Counted from the stretch's first letter, positions 7,070-14,832 are shown. The stretch: 19,266 bases of DNA from an uncultured Fretibacterium sp. (GCA_937915835.1 CALGHA010000182.1:1-19266), one strand, 5' to 3'. Translations and numbers: made by a program. The notes: generated from the sequence alone by a model not told the origin.

Positions 7070-8283
7070 TTTGACGAGGCCTTAAAGTTGTAAACCGGCT
7101 TCAATACTTCAATAATATCTACGCTCTCGGAAATTACATCGATAATCGCATCAATCGACTTATACGCCATCGGAGCTTCATCAAGCGTATGTTCGTTAAT
7201 CGAAGTCGTGTAAATTCCCTTCATTGCTTCCTGATATTCCGAGAGTGTTAATTTTTCCTTCGCTGAAGTCCTCGATAAAATTCTTCCGGCCCCGTGAGGT
7301 GCTGAGTAATTCCATTCAGGATTTCCCTTCCCTGTCGCTAAAACTGAACCGTCGCGCATGTTCAACGGGATTAAAACTTTTTCGCCTGAATGTGCCGCGA
7401 TTGCTCCTTTTCGTAAAATCATCTCGTCGGTGTCGATGTAATTATGAACTGTGTGGAACGCTTCAAGCTCGTAAATCGTATGCTTCAGCAGTCCGACGCG
7501 TTCAAGAATAATCTCGGCGATTGTCTCACGGTTTAAGCGTGCGAACTCCTGACAAATTTTTATGTCGTGCAAGTAATCCTCAAAATATTTTCCTTCAAGC
7601 CAGCATAACTCATCAGGCGTATCATTTTCCTCAAACTTAATCTGCTTCAGAGCTTCCTCAATTTCCCTCTGTCTTCCTTCTGCTTTGTAAGTCTCGATTA
7701 ATTCCTGCCGCTTCCGTAAATATTCCCCTTGGTCGTTTTTGAGAATAACAATTGCTATATGCTGATAAATTTTCGCGACCTGTCTTCCCAAGCTCCGGCT
7801 TCCTGAGTGAATGACCAAATAATTCGTCCCGTCCTCTGAACGGTCAATCTCGATGAAGTGATTTCCTCCTCCTAAAGTTCCCAAGCTCCGGCCAATTCTC
7901 ACGACGTTATCAAGTCCCTCATAGCAACGTAAACGTGTGAGGTCAAAATTTTTCTGTTTCCTGCTCCAAACGTCGAAGCCCGACGGCAAAAAGTGAGCGG
8001 CTTCATCGAATTTTGCGAAGTCAATTTCCCCTTTGCCGAGATTAACCGTGAACATTCCACAGCCAATATCAACGCCGACGATATTCGGAACAGCTCGGTC
8101 AATAACTGTCATTGTCGTTCCGATTGTACAGCCAGCTCCAGCGTGAACGTCGGGCATAATCCGAATTTTTGAGCCTTCTGTCAACGGGTAATCGCACATT
8201 CGCCGGATTTGTTCAATTGCTTCGTCCTCAACAACTTTTGCGTAACAAATTGCCGTGTTAATTTTTCCCTGAATTTCTATCAT
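7066..8283 (-). CDS. rtcB: RNA-splicing ligase RtcB
   Basis: 405 residues, the normal length (the E. coli enzyme is about 408). RtcB joins 2',3'-cyclic phosphate or 3'-phosphate RNA ends to 5'-OH ends using GTP and Mn2+ in tRNA and RNA repair. All key motifs are present: DVHAGAG (Asp45, His47), GVDIGCGM (Cys75, metal), GGGNHFIEI (His142), HSGSRSLG (His159 onward), HTVHN (His280) and APHGAGR, where His330 is the guanylylated nucleophile. AAGGAAG lies about 13 bases before the ATG, a slightly long gap. No rtcA, archease or prfH lies nearby. The 64-residue gene and the vWA gene are upstream on the same strand, so co-transcription is possible. A hairpin lies in the leader at 8320-8353. Confidence 0.97.
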   Translation of the reverse strand: MIEIQGKINTAICYAKVVEDEAIEQIRRMCDYPLTEGSKIRIMPDVHAGAGCTIGTTMTVIDRAVPNIVGVDIGCGMFTVNLGKGEIDFAKFDEAAHFLPSGFDVWSRKQKNFDLTRLRCYEGLDNVVRIGRSLGTLGGGNHFIEIDRSEDGTNYLVIHSGSRSLGRQVAKIYQHIAIVILKNDQGEYLRKRQELIETYKAEGRQREIEEALKQIKFEENDTPDELCWLEGKYFEDYLHDIKICQEFARLNRETIAEIILERVGLLKHTIYELEAFHTVHNYIDTDEMILRKGAIAAHSGEKVLIPLNMRDGSVLATGKGNPEWNYSAPHGAGRILSRTSAKEKLTLSEYQEAMKGIYTTSINEHTLDEAPMAYKSIDAIIDVISESVDIIEVLKPVYNFKASSN

Positions 8284-8319
8284 GATTTACTAATCACTTC
8301 CTTTAAGACATAATAATAG

Positions 8320-8353
8320 CAGGAAGGCACGAAATTTCTATAATGCCCTCCTG
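8320..8353 (-). other. Imperfect inverted repeat in the rtcB leader
   Basis: Arms CAGGAAGGCA (8320-8329) and TGCCCTCCTG (8344-8353) pair at 9 of 10 positions around a 14-base loop that itself contains GAAATTTC. On the minus strand it lies between the 64-residue gene and rtcB. No run of T follows, so it is not a classic terminator. The 5' arm contains AGGAGG. It could be a weak terminator, processing site or leader regulator. Confidence 0.45.
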
Positions 8354-8414
8354 TTATACAAATATTTTCAGCTTCGAAAGGGATATTATCTTCTCGCGTC
8401 TTCCCTTACGTTGT

Positions 8415-8609
8415 TTACTTCTTGAACCATTTGTATAGCAAATAAGCTCCTGCAATCGGTGCTACTATCGGTGCTACTGCTATTGCTGTTGTTGCTACAG
8501 TCGACACTGTTGATGTTACGATGGGTGCTGCTGCGGCTGCGATTTTCGGGGCAAGTACCGGGCCTGCTTTCACTGCTACTTTAGTTAATGTATTGCTGAG
8601 GTCTGACAT
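8415..8609 (-). CDS. 64-residue hydrophobic Ala/Val-rich protein
   Basis: A short protein of unknown function: MSDLSNTLTKVAVKAG, then a long Ala/Pro/Val/Thr-rich stretch at 19-57 (APKIAAAAAPIV, then AIAVAPIVAPIAGAYLLY), ending in the basic tail KWFKK. The sequence suggests one or two membrane segments with a positive C-terminus, as in small membrane stress proteins, holin-like proteins or some peptide toxins. AAGGAGAG lies 11 bases before this ATG. A longer in-frame start at 8696 lacks an SD and would add a Lys/Asn-rich lead. It sits 93 bases after the vWA gene and 131 bases before rtcB on the same strand. The low-complexity composition makes any homology call unsafe. Confidence 0.65.
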   Translation of the reverse strand: MSDLSNTLTKVAVKAGPVLAPKIAAAAAPIVTSTVSTVATTAIAVAPIVAPIAGAYLLYKWFKK

Positions 8610-8680
8610 TTTATTTTGCTCTCCTTTTTTGTTTGTTTTATTAACGTGAATATATATTACAAAATTTTTGATAATGCCTA

Positions 8681-8691
8681 TTGACTTTTTG
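8681..8691 (-). repeat. Copy 1 of 11-base direct repeat CAAAAAGTCAA
   Basis: The minus strand reads CAAAAAGTCAA, 72-82 bases before the ATG of the 64-residue gene. An identical copy in the same orientation lies at 9320-9330. Both copies are upstream of minus-strand start codons at similar distance, so a shared operator is possible. Chance is not excluded. Confidence 0.35.
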
Positions 8692-8702
8692 TCCACACTT
8701 TA

Positions 8703-9260
8703 TTATTTCCATTCTTCACTTACAATCCCCGACGTTCGGAAACTCGTAACTGATCGGGCTAGACCTTCAAATTTATTGCGCAGATCCTCAATCGGAAAAT
8801 TAGCGGCTCTCTCAGAATTTATGCCTATGCTTCCGGCCGTCTTCACTGCGTCAATATTAGCTCCGAGAAAAATAAATTCCCAGTTCTGTTTTTGTTTCTC
8901 GTCAATCATCTCATATATACTCTTAATCTGAAATTTTTTGCTGGCATTATCAAGCCCGTCCGTTATGATTATCATAATTGCGTTTATGCCTGAAAATTTC
9001 GTTATCGTCGTGCCTATTGCGTCGAGAAGAGCCGTAGTCCCGCGTGCAAAATATTCTTTCCTCGTGATATGCTTCACTTCTTGAATGTCAACATGATCGT
9101 GAAGAATTTCATAGTGATTGTCGAATAAAATCGTTGTAATGTATGCTTCAGAATGTTCTTGCTTCTGAATGTCAAGAAAGCTGTTATAGCCGCCTATAGC
9201 ATCATCCTCGCAGATCTTCATTGAGCCGCTTCGATCTAGCAAAAAAATTATATTCGTCAT
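8703..9260 (-). CDS. Stand-alone von Willebrand factor A domain protein (TerY-like)
   Basis: 185 residues consisting of one vWA domain. The MIDAS metal site is complete: DRSGS near residues 9-13 (DxSxS), a Thr in FARGTTALLDAI and the Asp of ITDGLDN. Such cytoplasmic vWA proteins bind partners through a Mg2+ ion and appear as TerY in Ter stress systems and with MoxR ATPases, kinases and phage genes. The SD-like AAGGCGGG lies about 8 bases before this ATG. An alternative ATG at 9290 adds ten residues, and the open frame runs further upstream into the divergent helix-turn-helix gene, where the sequence is not vWA. It may lead a vWA-small protein-rtcB unit. Pairing with the zinc-ribbon kinase nearby would resemble TerY-kinase modules, but that is inference. 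Confidence 0.88.
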   Translation of the reverse strand: MTNIIFLLDRSGSMKICEDDAIGGYNSFLDIQKQEHSEAYITTILFDNHYEILHDHVDIQEVKHITRKEYFARGTTALLDAIGTTITKFSGINAIMIIITDGLDNASKKFQIKSIYEMIDEKQKQNWEFIFLGANIDAVKTAGSIGINSERAANFPIEDLRNKFEGLARSVTSFRTSGIVSEEWK

Positions 9261-9319
9261 CAGAAACACCCGCCTTAGAATTTTTGCCATGACTTTAACA
9301 GTTTTATTATTCTCAAGTG

Positions 9320-9330
9320 TTGACTTTTTG
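9320..9330 (-). repeat. Copy 2 of 11-base direct repeat CAAAAAGTCAA
   Basis: Identical to the copy at 8681-8691 and in the same orientation, 60-70 bases before the vWA ATG, within the divergent gap between the vWA and helix-turn-helix genes. The short motif CAATAGG is also near both copies, on different sides of the repeat. Confidence 0.35.
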
Positions 9331-9399
9331 GACCTATTGCAACCGGAATTTATGTTACTATTGACGCTGTAATAATAATTAAAGAAGGTGTAATAAATT

Positions 9400-9921
9400 A
9401 TGGCACAAAATAATATCCCAAAGTATGACCCGCATAAAGAATCTCGTACGCATTTCGCTTCGAGGCTGCTTAGTGAAGGCTTCCCTCTCGACGAAGTTTT
9501 GAGCCTTATGGATAAAATCGGCTTTCTCTCGTTTTCTGACGTAATTACTGAATATCTCGGCACCAAGAAAATATCAGTTACAAGCCTTATGGCTACTCTG
9601 GGCATGAGCAACGCAACTTACTACAAGTATACGAATAAGGACAACAAGAAGCATAGAAATCCTTCACGTAACGTTATTCTCAGGATGGCTCTGGCTTTAC
9701 ATCTCAGCTTAGACGAAACTCAAATTCTCCTGAAAAGTGCTAACCGTGCCGCTCTAACTGGGACAAACGCTAGAGATATAATCATCATGAATGCCGTCAT
9801 AAAAACTAATAAAGCTGAGAATGATGATGACGAGATTGATTACTTCGACATCGTTAATGATGAACTCACAGCTAAAAATTTCCCGGATTTATGCGGCGAT
9901 AATCCAGAGGACAAAAATTAA
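9400..9921 (+). CDS. XRE-like helix-turn-helix protein
   Basis: 173 residues. Residues 45-105 form a helix-turn-helix of the Cro/XRE type (ISVTSLMATLGMSNATYYKY, then NPSRNVILRMALALHLSLDE). The following LLKSANRAAL and NARDIIIMNAVI pattern belongs to a family whose helical repeat follows the DNA-binding part. The acidic C-terminus (ENDDDEIDYFDIVNDEL) contains no known domain. AGAAGGTG lies about 9 bases before the ATG. The gene is divergent from the vWA gene across 139 bases and its last 4 bases overlap the stop of the convergent kinase gene. It is probably a transcriptional regulator of the vWA side or its own gene, but it could be a non-DNA-binding adaptor. The TTGACG 39 bases before the ATG lacks a well-spaced -10. 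Confidence 0.75.
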   Translation: MAQNNIPKYDPHKESRTHFASRLLSEGFPLDEVLSLMDKIGFLSFSDVITEYLGTKKISVTSLMATLGMSNATYYKYTNKDNKKHRNPSRNVILRMALALHLSLDETQILLKSANRAALTGTNARDIIIMNAVIKTNKAENDDDEIDYFDIVNDELTAKNFPDLCGDNPEDKN

Positions 9922-12900
9922 TCTTCAGGCTCCTCAAACGTCAACGGCAAAATATAATTGAACGAGAAAAATAAATTCTCTTCTGCCTGAACTTTCATAT
10001 TAACTTTACGAAGGCTCCCTCTGTTATTTGCCCGGAGGATTGTAAAAGTTTTTTCACTCTTCCGGGTAATTTTGTCAATATCATCCTTGCTTGAAACTCT
10101 TTCACCGTCAACTTCAACGATAATATCTCCAGCTTTCAAACCTGGATGTTCGGAATAATCCCCGTTCTCGTCAAAAAAACAGCGTATCACAAGCCCCGAA
10201 GAATATTCGGACTGAGCAAGAAACTTTTTCACCGAAGCGACGCAGATTTTGTCATATTCCTCGCCAAACATCTCACAGAACGTCAAGCATTGATGAGCTA
10301 AATCATTGAAGCCGTAACCTAGAGAATATCTGAATAATTCCCAGCATCCTGAAGCATCGTTGAGAACTAAAGAACTTTGTGTGAGCATTTCGCGTATTTC
10401 TTCGTCAGAATATATTTGCTCTGAGGCTTTGAATGAAATTTTTTTGCGGCCGGTCTGGACACTTTCATTAATTGGGATTGGCGAGAATTTTATGTTATGA
10501 GATTTCGCATAAATATGAGCTGTTGAGCCTATATGAGCATGAATTGTTAAACTCGGGCAGTCAGCGAATAAATAAGTGTCTACGTTCTCGTAATAGTCGG
10601 GTATGTTCAGTTCAACTTTATCTGAATAAATCCATATGTCCCGAAGATTTTTGCAACCGACAAAACTTGAACGAGTGATTAATATTGCGCTCGAAGGTAT
10701 CACAACGGATTTTAGGGAAATACAGCCGATAAAAGTCCCCTGAATAATTTTCACGCCTTCTGACAGGTCAGCACTGATTAATTCTCGGCAATTGTAAAAA
10801 CTTGTCTCACACTTTGATACGCTTCCGGGAATATTGATATGCTTCAAGCTGGTTCCTGAAAAAGTAAAGTTATCGAGCATAGTAATAGACTTGGGAATTT
10901 TTATCTCAGTGAGATTTATGCAATTCTCGAAAACTCTAGCCCCCAAAAATTTCAATGATGAAGGCAAATTAATATCCGAAAGTTTTTCACAGCCGGCAAA
11001 TGAGTTTAAGTTTATCTCTTCAAGTCCTTCGTTGAGTTTTATATGTCTCAAGTTTATATCTCCAGCAAAGGCCGATATTCCGATTGACTTAAGAGTTTCC
11101 GGGCAATCCATGCTCTCGATGTAAAAATTATTCTTGAAGCCGTTTCCCCCTATTAATTTTAAACGTTCAGGAAGAATTACTCTCTTGCTCTTCAGATTTT
11201 GGGCGGTTAAGATCTGTTCAGTCGTGATTATTTTGCGTGTATTTTTAGGATTTCTAGAATACGACGGCAGCACGATTAAATCACTCTCGCTTATGCTTTC
11301 TTTAACGCTCAAGGCTCCAGCCGAATTAATCATGATATTCTCGTCAGAGATACTCAGGTTGTAAAAATGAAAGCCGTATTGTCCGCAGAAATATTCAGCG
11401 AAAGAGTTTTCATAGCCGATAATCGCCATCGAGTTTGGACAGCCTTCAAGCGCGCCGATATGCATAAAGTTCAACGAAGGAGGTAAATATAAACTTTGCA
11501 GTGATGAACAGTGATCGAAAGCTCCGAAGTCGATAATTTTCACGCCGTCGGGGACTTCAAGCCATGATAATTTGCTGCACATGACAAAAGCCCCTTCGCC
11601 TATCTTCGTTATGCCCTCAGGAATTATTACTTCGCTCAGCTCCAAATCACCGGTGAAGCATAAAGCCGGGACTTCCTGCATATTCGGAGAGAGCTTCACG
11701 CGTTTTAGGTCCATGCAAAGTGAGAATGCTTCAGTTCCGACAAAATTAACACTTTCAGGGAGATTTACGCTTATTATGAATGAGCCGGAGAAAGAATTTT
11801 TGCCGATATATTTCACAGTCTTAGGCAGATTTAGAGCATTATTCAACGGAACACGATAAAACGCATAATCCCCAATTTTCTCGAGATTGGCCGGAAATTT
11901 TACACTTTCTATCATGGCCGTAAACTCACGAGGGAAAATTGATTTGCTCACAACTCCTGAATCAATCTCTGTAACAGGCAGGCCGTCAAGAAAATCCGGA
12001 AATTTTATATTGAGCTGTTCAGTCTCGTATTTAGAAATCGTAATACCTGTTTCGTTCTGTTTTGTCTCAATATGAGCGTAATTCAAGCCGAGAGTTTTAG
12101 CGATCGAAGCCGTCTGATTATCTATATCATCAAGCAGGATAATATGATTTTGCGAGTTCATGAATGCATCCGGACTTATAGCTTTAATCGTGTTCGGAGT
12201 GATTACGGCCTGTAAGTTCTGGCAATTCGCGAAAGCCTGAGAATAAATTTTTTGCACGCCGTCATCGAGTTTTACGGTTGTAAGATTTCCACATCCATTG
12301 AAGGCAAATTCCCCGATTGTCTTGATAGTTCCGGGAATTGAAGCATAATTCAGAATTTCTGCACCTTGAAACGCTCCCTTGTCAATTTGAACGATATTAA
12401 TGCCGAATTTCTCAGCCGGGATTAAAAGTTTTTCCCTGTCATTCGCGAAGCCTTGAACATGAAAGCCGTCTCCTCTCAATGAAAATCTCAGGCCGTCCCC
12501 TAGTGATAAACCGTAAGTGAAATTTATTGTGATTAATATTCCTGTGATTAATGCTATAGCTGCTGCAGAAGTTATCTTGAAAATCAAATTGCTCCGTCTT
12601 CGTTTCTCTTCTTTCGTGAGAATGTTGTAGAGCCTGGAGTAAAATATTTCCATAGTCTGGATTCTTTTCTCCTGTTTGAGGGCCAGACCTTCCATGATTG
12701 TTTGAGCCTGGAATTTTTTGACGGGAATTTTACGCTCCTGAATGGGTATGATTTTATCATTCAATTTTCTAGCGAGGGCACTAGGGGGAGCTTCTCCGCA
12801 TATCAGGCTATATAACACCGCACTCAGAGCATAAATATCCATACATGGGCTTGCAATACTCGTCCCGTCAATCTGCTCAATTGGAGCGTAATCTCGATTA

Positions 12901-13586
12901 TAGCTTGTTCCTGTTACCCCTTCTAATGAAGCCGACCCGAAATCGATTAATATTAATGACTTATCCTCTTGAACCATGATATTTCTCGGGCTTATGTCCA
13001 TGTGAAAAATGCCGCGTTTATGGACTTCGATTAAGGCTTCAATGATTTCTTTCATCATGTTTAAAACTTTTTGAGGCTGAATTTTGTTCTCGGCAACATA
13101 ATGCTGAAGAGTTACGCCCCTAATAAATTTCATGACGATATAGGCAGTGTTATTCTCTTCAAAGTAATCTATGACTGGCACAACATTTTTTACGTCTTCA
13201 AGAGAGCCGAGAGTCTGAGCTTCTTTTATGAACTTATGAAGTCCGTATTGATATAACTTTTCACAGCCGGGATTGATTATGACGTTTTTATCTTCTTCGG
13301 TGTCTCGTTCACATAGAGTAATCGGGAAATATTCTTTTATTGCTACAGGCTGATTTATCGTTCTGTCGAAAGCCGCGTAAGTTATTCCGAAGCCTCCTTC
13401 GCCTATGACAGCTCCGAGCAAGTATCTTTTCTTGTGAAGCATAGTACAGTCTGCTTTTAGGGCATGAACATTCTGACTTTCTTCTGACGATGATGAAGGA
13501 TTATAGCCGCAAACTGGACAAGTTTCATGATATTCATCGAATTTATGCATACATTTAGAGCAGTAAAAAATTGTGCCGAAATCCAA
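9918..13586 (-). CDS. Membrane Ser/Thr kinase: zinc ribbon, kinase, BspA leucine-rich repeats, PDZ
   Basis: About 1222 residues. An N-terminal zinc ribbon (CSKC and CPVC, residues about 9-26) precedes a PknB-like kinase (about 54-320): G-loop GEGGFG, ATP-binding Lys in VAIKEYFP, catalytic loop HMDISPRN, metal-binding DFG, then YAPIEQ. One membrane segment (about 336-355) follows a basic stop (KRRR). The outside part has many BspA-type repeats (LRR_5; for example IGEFAFNGCGNL, IGEGAFVMCSKL), and a PDZ-like domain closes the protein (GLKAGDIIVEVDGERV). The catalytic Asp and Asn are kept. His-Met-Asp replaces His-Arg-Asp, so it is a non-RD kinase. A GTG at 13595 lies inside the SD itself. TTG at 13586 has GAGG 8 bases upstream and is the chosen start. 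It is likely a sensor reading an external ligand through the repeats; substrates are unknown. Confidence 0.93.
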   Translation of the reverse strand: MDFGTIFYCSKCMHKFDEYHETCPVCGYNPSSSSEESQNVHALKADCTMLHKKRYLLGAVIGEGGFGITYAAFDRTINQPVAIKEYFPITLCERDTEEDKNVIINPGCEKLYQYGLHKFIKEAQTLGSLEDVKNVVPVIDYFEENNTAYIVMKFIRGVTLQHYVAENKIQPQKVLNMMKEIIEALIEVHKRGIFHMDISPRNIMVQEDKSLILIDFGSASLEGVTGTSYNRDYAPIEQIDGTSIASPCMDIYALSAVLYSLICGEAPPSALARKLNDKIIPIQERKIPVKKFQAQTIMEGLALKQEKRIQTMEIFYSRLYNILTKEEKRRRSNLIFKITSAAAIALITGILITINFTYGLSLGDGLRFSLRGDGFHVQGFANDREKLLIPAEKFGINIVQIDKGAFQGAEILNYASIPGTIKTIGEFAFNGCGNLTTVKLDDGVQKIYSQAFANCQNLQAVITPNTIKAISPDAFMNSQNHIILLDDIDNQTASIAKTLGLNYAHIETKQNETGITISKYETEQLNIKFPDFLDGLPVTEIDSGVVSKSIFPREFTAMIESVKFPANLEKIGDYAFYRVPLNNALNLPKTVKYIGKNSFSGSFIISVNLPESVNFVGTEAFSLCMDLKRVKLSPNMQEVPALCFTGDLELSEVIIPEGITKIGEGAFVMCSKLSWLEVPDGVKIIDFGAFDHCSSLQSLYLPPSLNFMHIGALEGCPNSMAIIGYENSFAEYFCGQYGFHFYNLSISDENIMINSAGALSVKESISESDLIVLPSYSRNPKNTRKIITTEQILTAQNLKSKRVILPERLKLIGGNGFKNNFYIESMDCPETLKSIGISAFAGDINLRHIKLNEGLEEINLNSFAGCEKLSDINLPSSLKFLGARVFENCINLTEIKIPKSITMLDNFTFSGTSLKHINIPGSVSKCETSFYNCRELISADLSEGVKIIQGTFIGCISLKSVVIPSSAILITRSSFVGCKNLRDIWIYSDKVELNIPDYYENVDTYLFADCPSLTIHAHIGSTAHIYAKSHNIKFSPIPINESVQTGRKKISFKASEQIYSDEEIREMLTQSSLVLNDASGCWELFRYSLGYGFNDLAHQCLTFCEMFGEEYDKICVASVKKFLAQSEYSSGLVIRCFFDENGDYSEHPGLKAGDIIVEVDGERVSSKDDIDKITRKSEKTFTILRANNRGSLRKVNMKVQAEENLFFSFNYILPLTFEEPED

Positions 13587-13628
13587 AATATTCACCTCAA
13601 GGCTCAGAGAAATAATGAATTTGTTAAT

Positions 13629-13634
13629 TATAAT
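13629..13634. promoter_or_regulatory. Palindromic -10 element between the kinase gene and cobS
   Basis: ATTATAAT gives TATAAT on both strands. On the plus strand it would start RNA near 13641, leaving about 30 bases before the ATT at 13671 but only 11 before the ATG at 13652. Neither strand has a good -35. Confidence 0.4.
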
Positions 13635-13670
13635 GTATAGAGAAATTTTTCATGAAAGGAAGTATCAGAA

Positions 13671-14378
13671 ATTTTATCGTCATTCTTAATCGTCCTATCA
13701 TTCATCTCAATTTTACCCGTCTCGTATCAAAACTGGAATGATAAAAACTTACGCTGGTTCTCCGTTATGCTTCCAGTTTCAGGCTTAATCTTCGGTGTAT
13801 TCTGGCAAGTTAGCTTTTACGTCCTCACGGAGATTTTGACGATTTCAGAACTTTTACGAGGATTTATCATGATGTTTCTCACTCTCGCATTAACCGGAGG
13901 GCTTCACATGGACGGCTTCATGGACACTTGCGACGCAATTTTTTCACATAGAGACCGTGAAACCCGCTTAAGGATTTTGTCTGATACTCATTCAGGCTCT
14001 TTTGCTGTCATGGGCTGTGTAATAATCTTAATGGCTAAAACGCTGTTATTCGCCGAACTCGTTAATCCTCAAAAATTTTTCATCATTCCCGTGTATTCTC
14101 GTCTAGGAATGGCAATTTTGCTGAACAATTTACCTTTTGCGAAGTCTGACGGCCTCGCTGTAACGTTGGGAGCTTTACGAAGACGAAGCGATAATTTTTA
14201 CTTGCTGGCGATTTTGCTGATACTTGGACTTGTGAACGCTAAAATTGCATTGATAATGATGATTTGTGCCGCTTGCTGGGGAATAATTTGCGTAAAAATC
14301 TTCGGAGGAATTACGGGCGACTTGTTGGGAGCATTCGTTGAGATTTCTGAAGTGATAATGCTGACGGGGAATTTGTGA
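13671..14378 (+). CDS. cobS: CobS, adenosylcobinamide-GDP ribazoletransferase; start codon abnormal
   Basis: CobS joins alpha-ribazole (phosphate) to adenosylcobinamide-GDP at the membrane, the last assembly step of cobalamin. The motif GGLHMDGFMDTCDAIF, the segment RILSDTHSGSFAVMG, several membrane helices and the closing GGITGDLLGAF are typical. The first ATG in this frame (13767) gives only 203 residues, against about 245-250 for the family. Homology clearly starts further up (LSFISILPV, then RWFSVMLPVSGLIFG). No ATG, GTG or TTG exists in that frame after the TGA at 13653. ATT at 13671 has AAAGGAAG 8 bases upstream and would give 235 residues. Alternatively an ATG at 13652 in another frame is joined by a frameshift. 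It heads a cobS-cobU-HAD unit. Function is firm; start and integrity are uncertain. Confidence 0.85.
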   Translation: MLSSFLIVLSFISILPVSYQNWNDKNLRWFSVMLPVSGLIFGVFWQVSFYVLTEILTISELLRGFIMMFLTLALTGGLHMDGFMDTCDAIFSHRDRETRLRILSDTHSGSFAVMGCVIILMAKTLLFAELVNPQKFFIIPVYSRLGMAILLNNLPFAKSDGLAVTLGALRRRSDNFYLLAILLILGLVNAKIALIMMICAACWGIICVKIFGGITGDLLGAFVEISEVIMLTGNL

Positions 14379-14442
14379 GAATTTGCGGGCGAATTAACTT
14401 TAAACACTCTCAAAAATTTTCATATTGTCAGGAGATGAGAGA

Positions 14443-14823
14443 ATGCATTTGATTATTGGCGGGCATTACATGGGAAAAAGAGCTTACGCCGAAAAGTTAT
14501 ACGGAAAATTTGAAATAGTATACAATCTTGAAAGTGAGCAGGCAGAAAACATAATCAGCTCGGGATTAATCATAAACTTACATATTGGCATAAAATCTTT
14601 GCTCGTTCGGAATATTGACGCTTTGAAATTTTTTGCTTCGAGACTTGAGATTTTACGTTCAAGCGTGATTATCGGCGATGAAATTTCTTCGGGGATTATT
14701 CCTGTTGATAAATTTGAACGAAAATGGCGCGACGAAACCGGAAAAGTCTATCAATTTTTAGCGTCTGAAGCCGAAATTGTTGACAGAATTTTTGCCGGAC
14801 TTGCTCTGAGACTTAAGGGGTGA
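14443..14823 (+). CDS. cobU: Short CobU-like cobinamide kinase/guanylyltransferase
   Basis: 126 residues against about 180 for classical CobU. CobU phosphorylates adenosylcobinamide and transfers GMP to it, making the substrate of CobS. The P-loop region is IIGGHYMGKRAYAEKLYG, where GGxxSGKS is usual. The C-terminal part matches CobU well (VIIGDEISSGIIPVDKFER, then KVYQFLASEAEIVDRIFAGL and LRLKG). The central part, with the guanylylated histidine and the second nucleotide motif, is shortened or absent. It resembles the short CobU variants of clostridia (GGAYQGK type), so it need not be a recent truncation. AGGAGA (14430-14435) lies 7 bases before the ATG. A TTG at 14425 is less likely. It follows cobS by 64 bases and precedes the HAD gene by 9. 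Both activities are uncertain. Confidence 0.8.
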   Translation: MHLIIGGHYMGKRAYAEKLYGKFEIVYNLESEQAENIISSGLIINLHIGIKSLLVRNIDALKFFASRLEILRSSVIIGDEISSGIIPVDKFERKWRDETGKVYQFLASEAEIVDRIFAGLALRLKG

Positions 14824-14832
14824 ATTTTTCGC

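Noticed and set aside
8668..8931. Plus-strand open frame of 87 residues over the vWA gene
   Set aside because: It lies mostly antisense to a vWA coding region with an intact MIDAS, has no SD and no recognisable domain.
9261..9611. N-terminal extension of the vWA frame
   Set aside because: The extra residues are not vWA-like and overlap the divergent helix-turn-helix gene. The SD-supported start is at 9260.
10400..12400. Repeated leucine-rich segments considered as a DNA repeat array or CRISPR
   Set aside because: The periodicity is at protein level (BspA repeats of about 23 residues), with diverged DNA and no constant repeat-spacer pattern.
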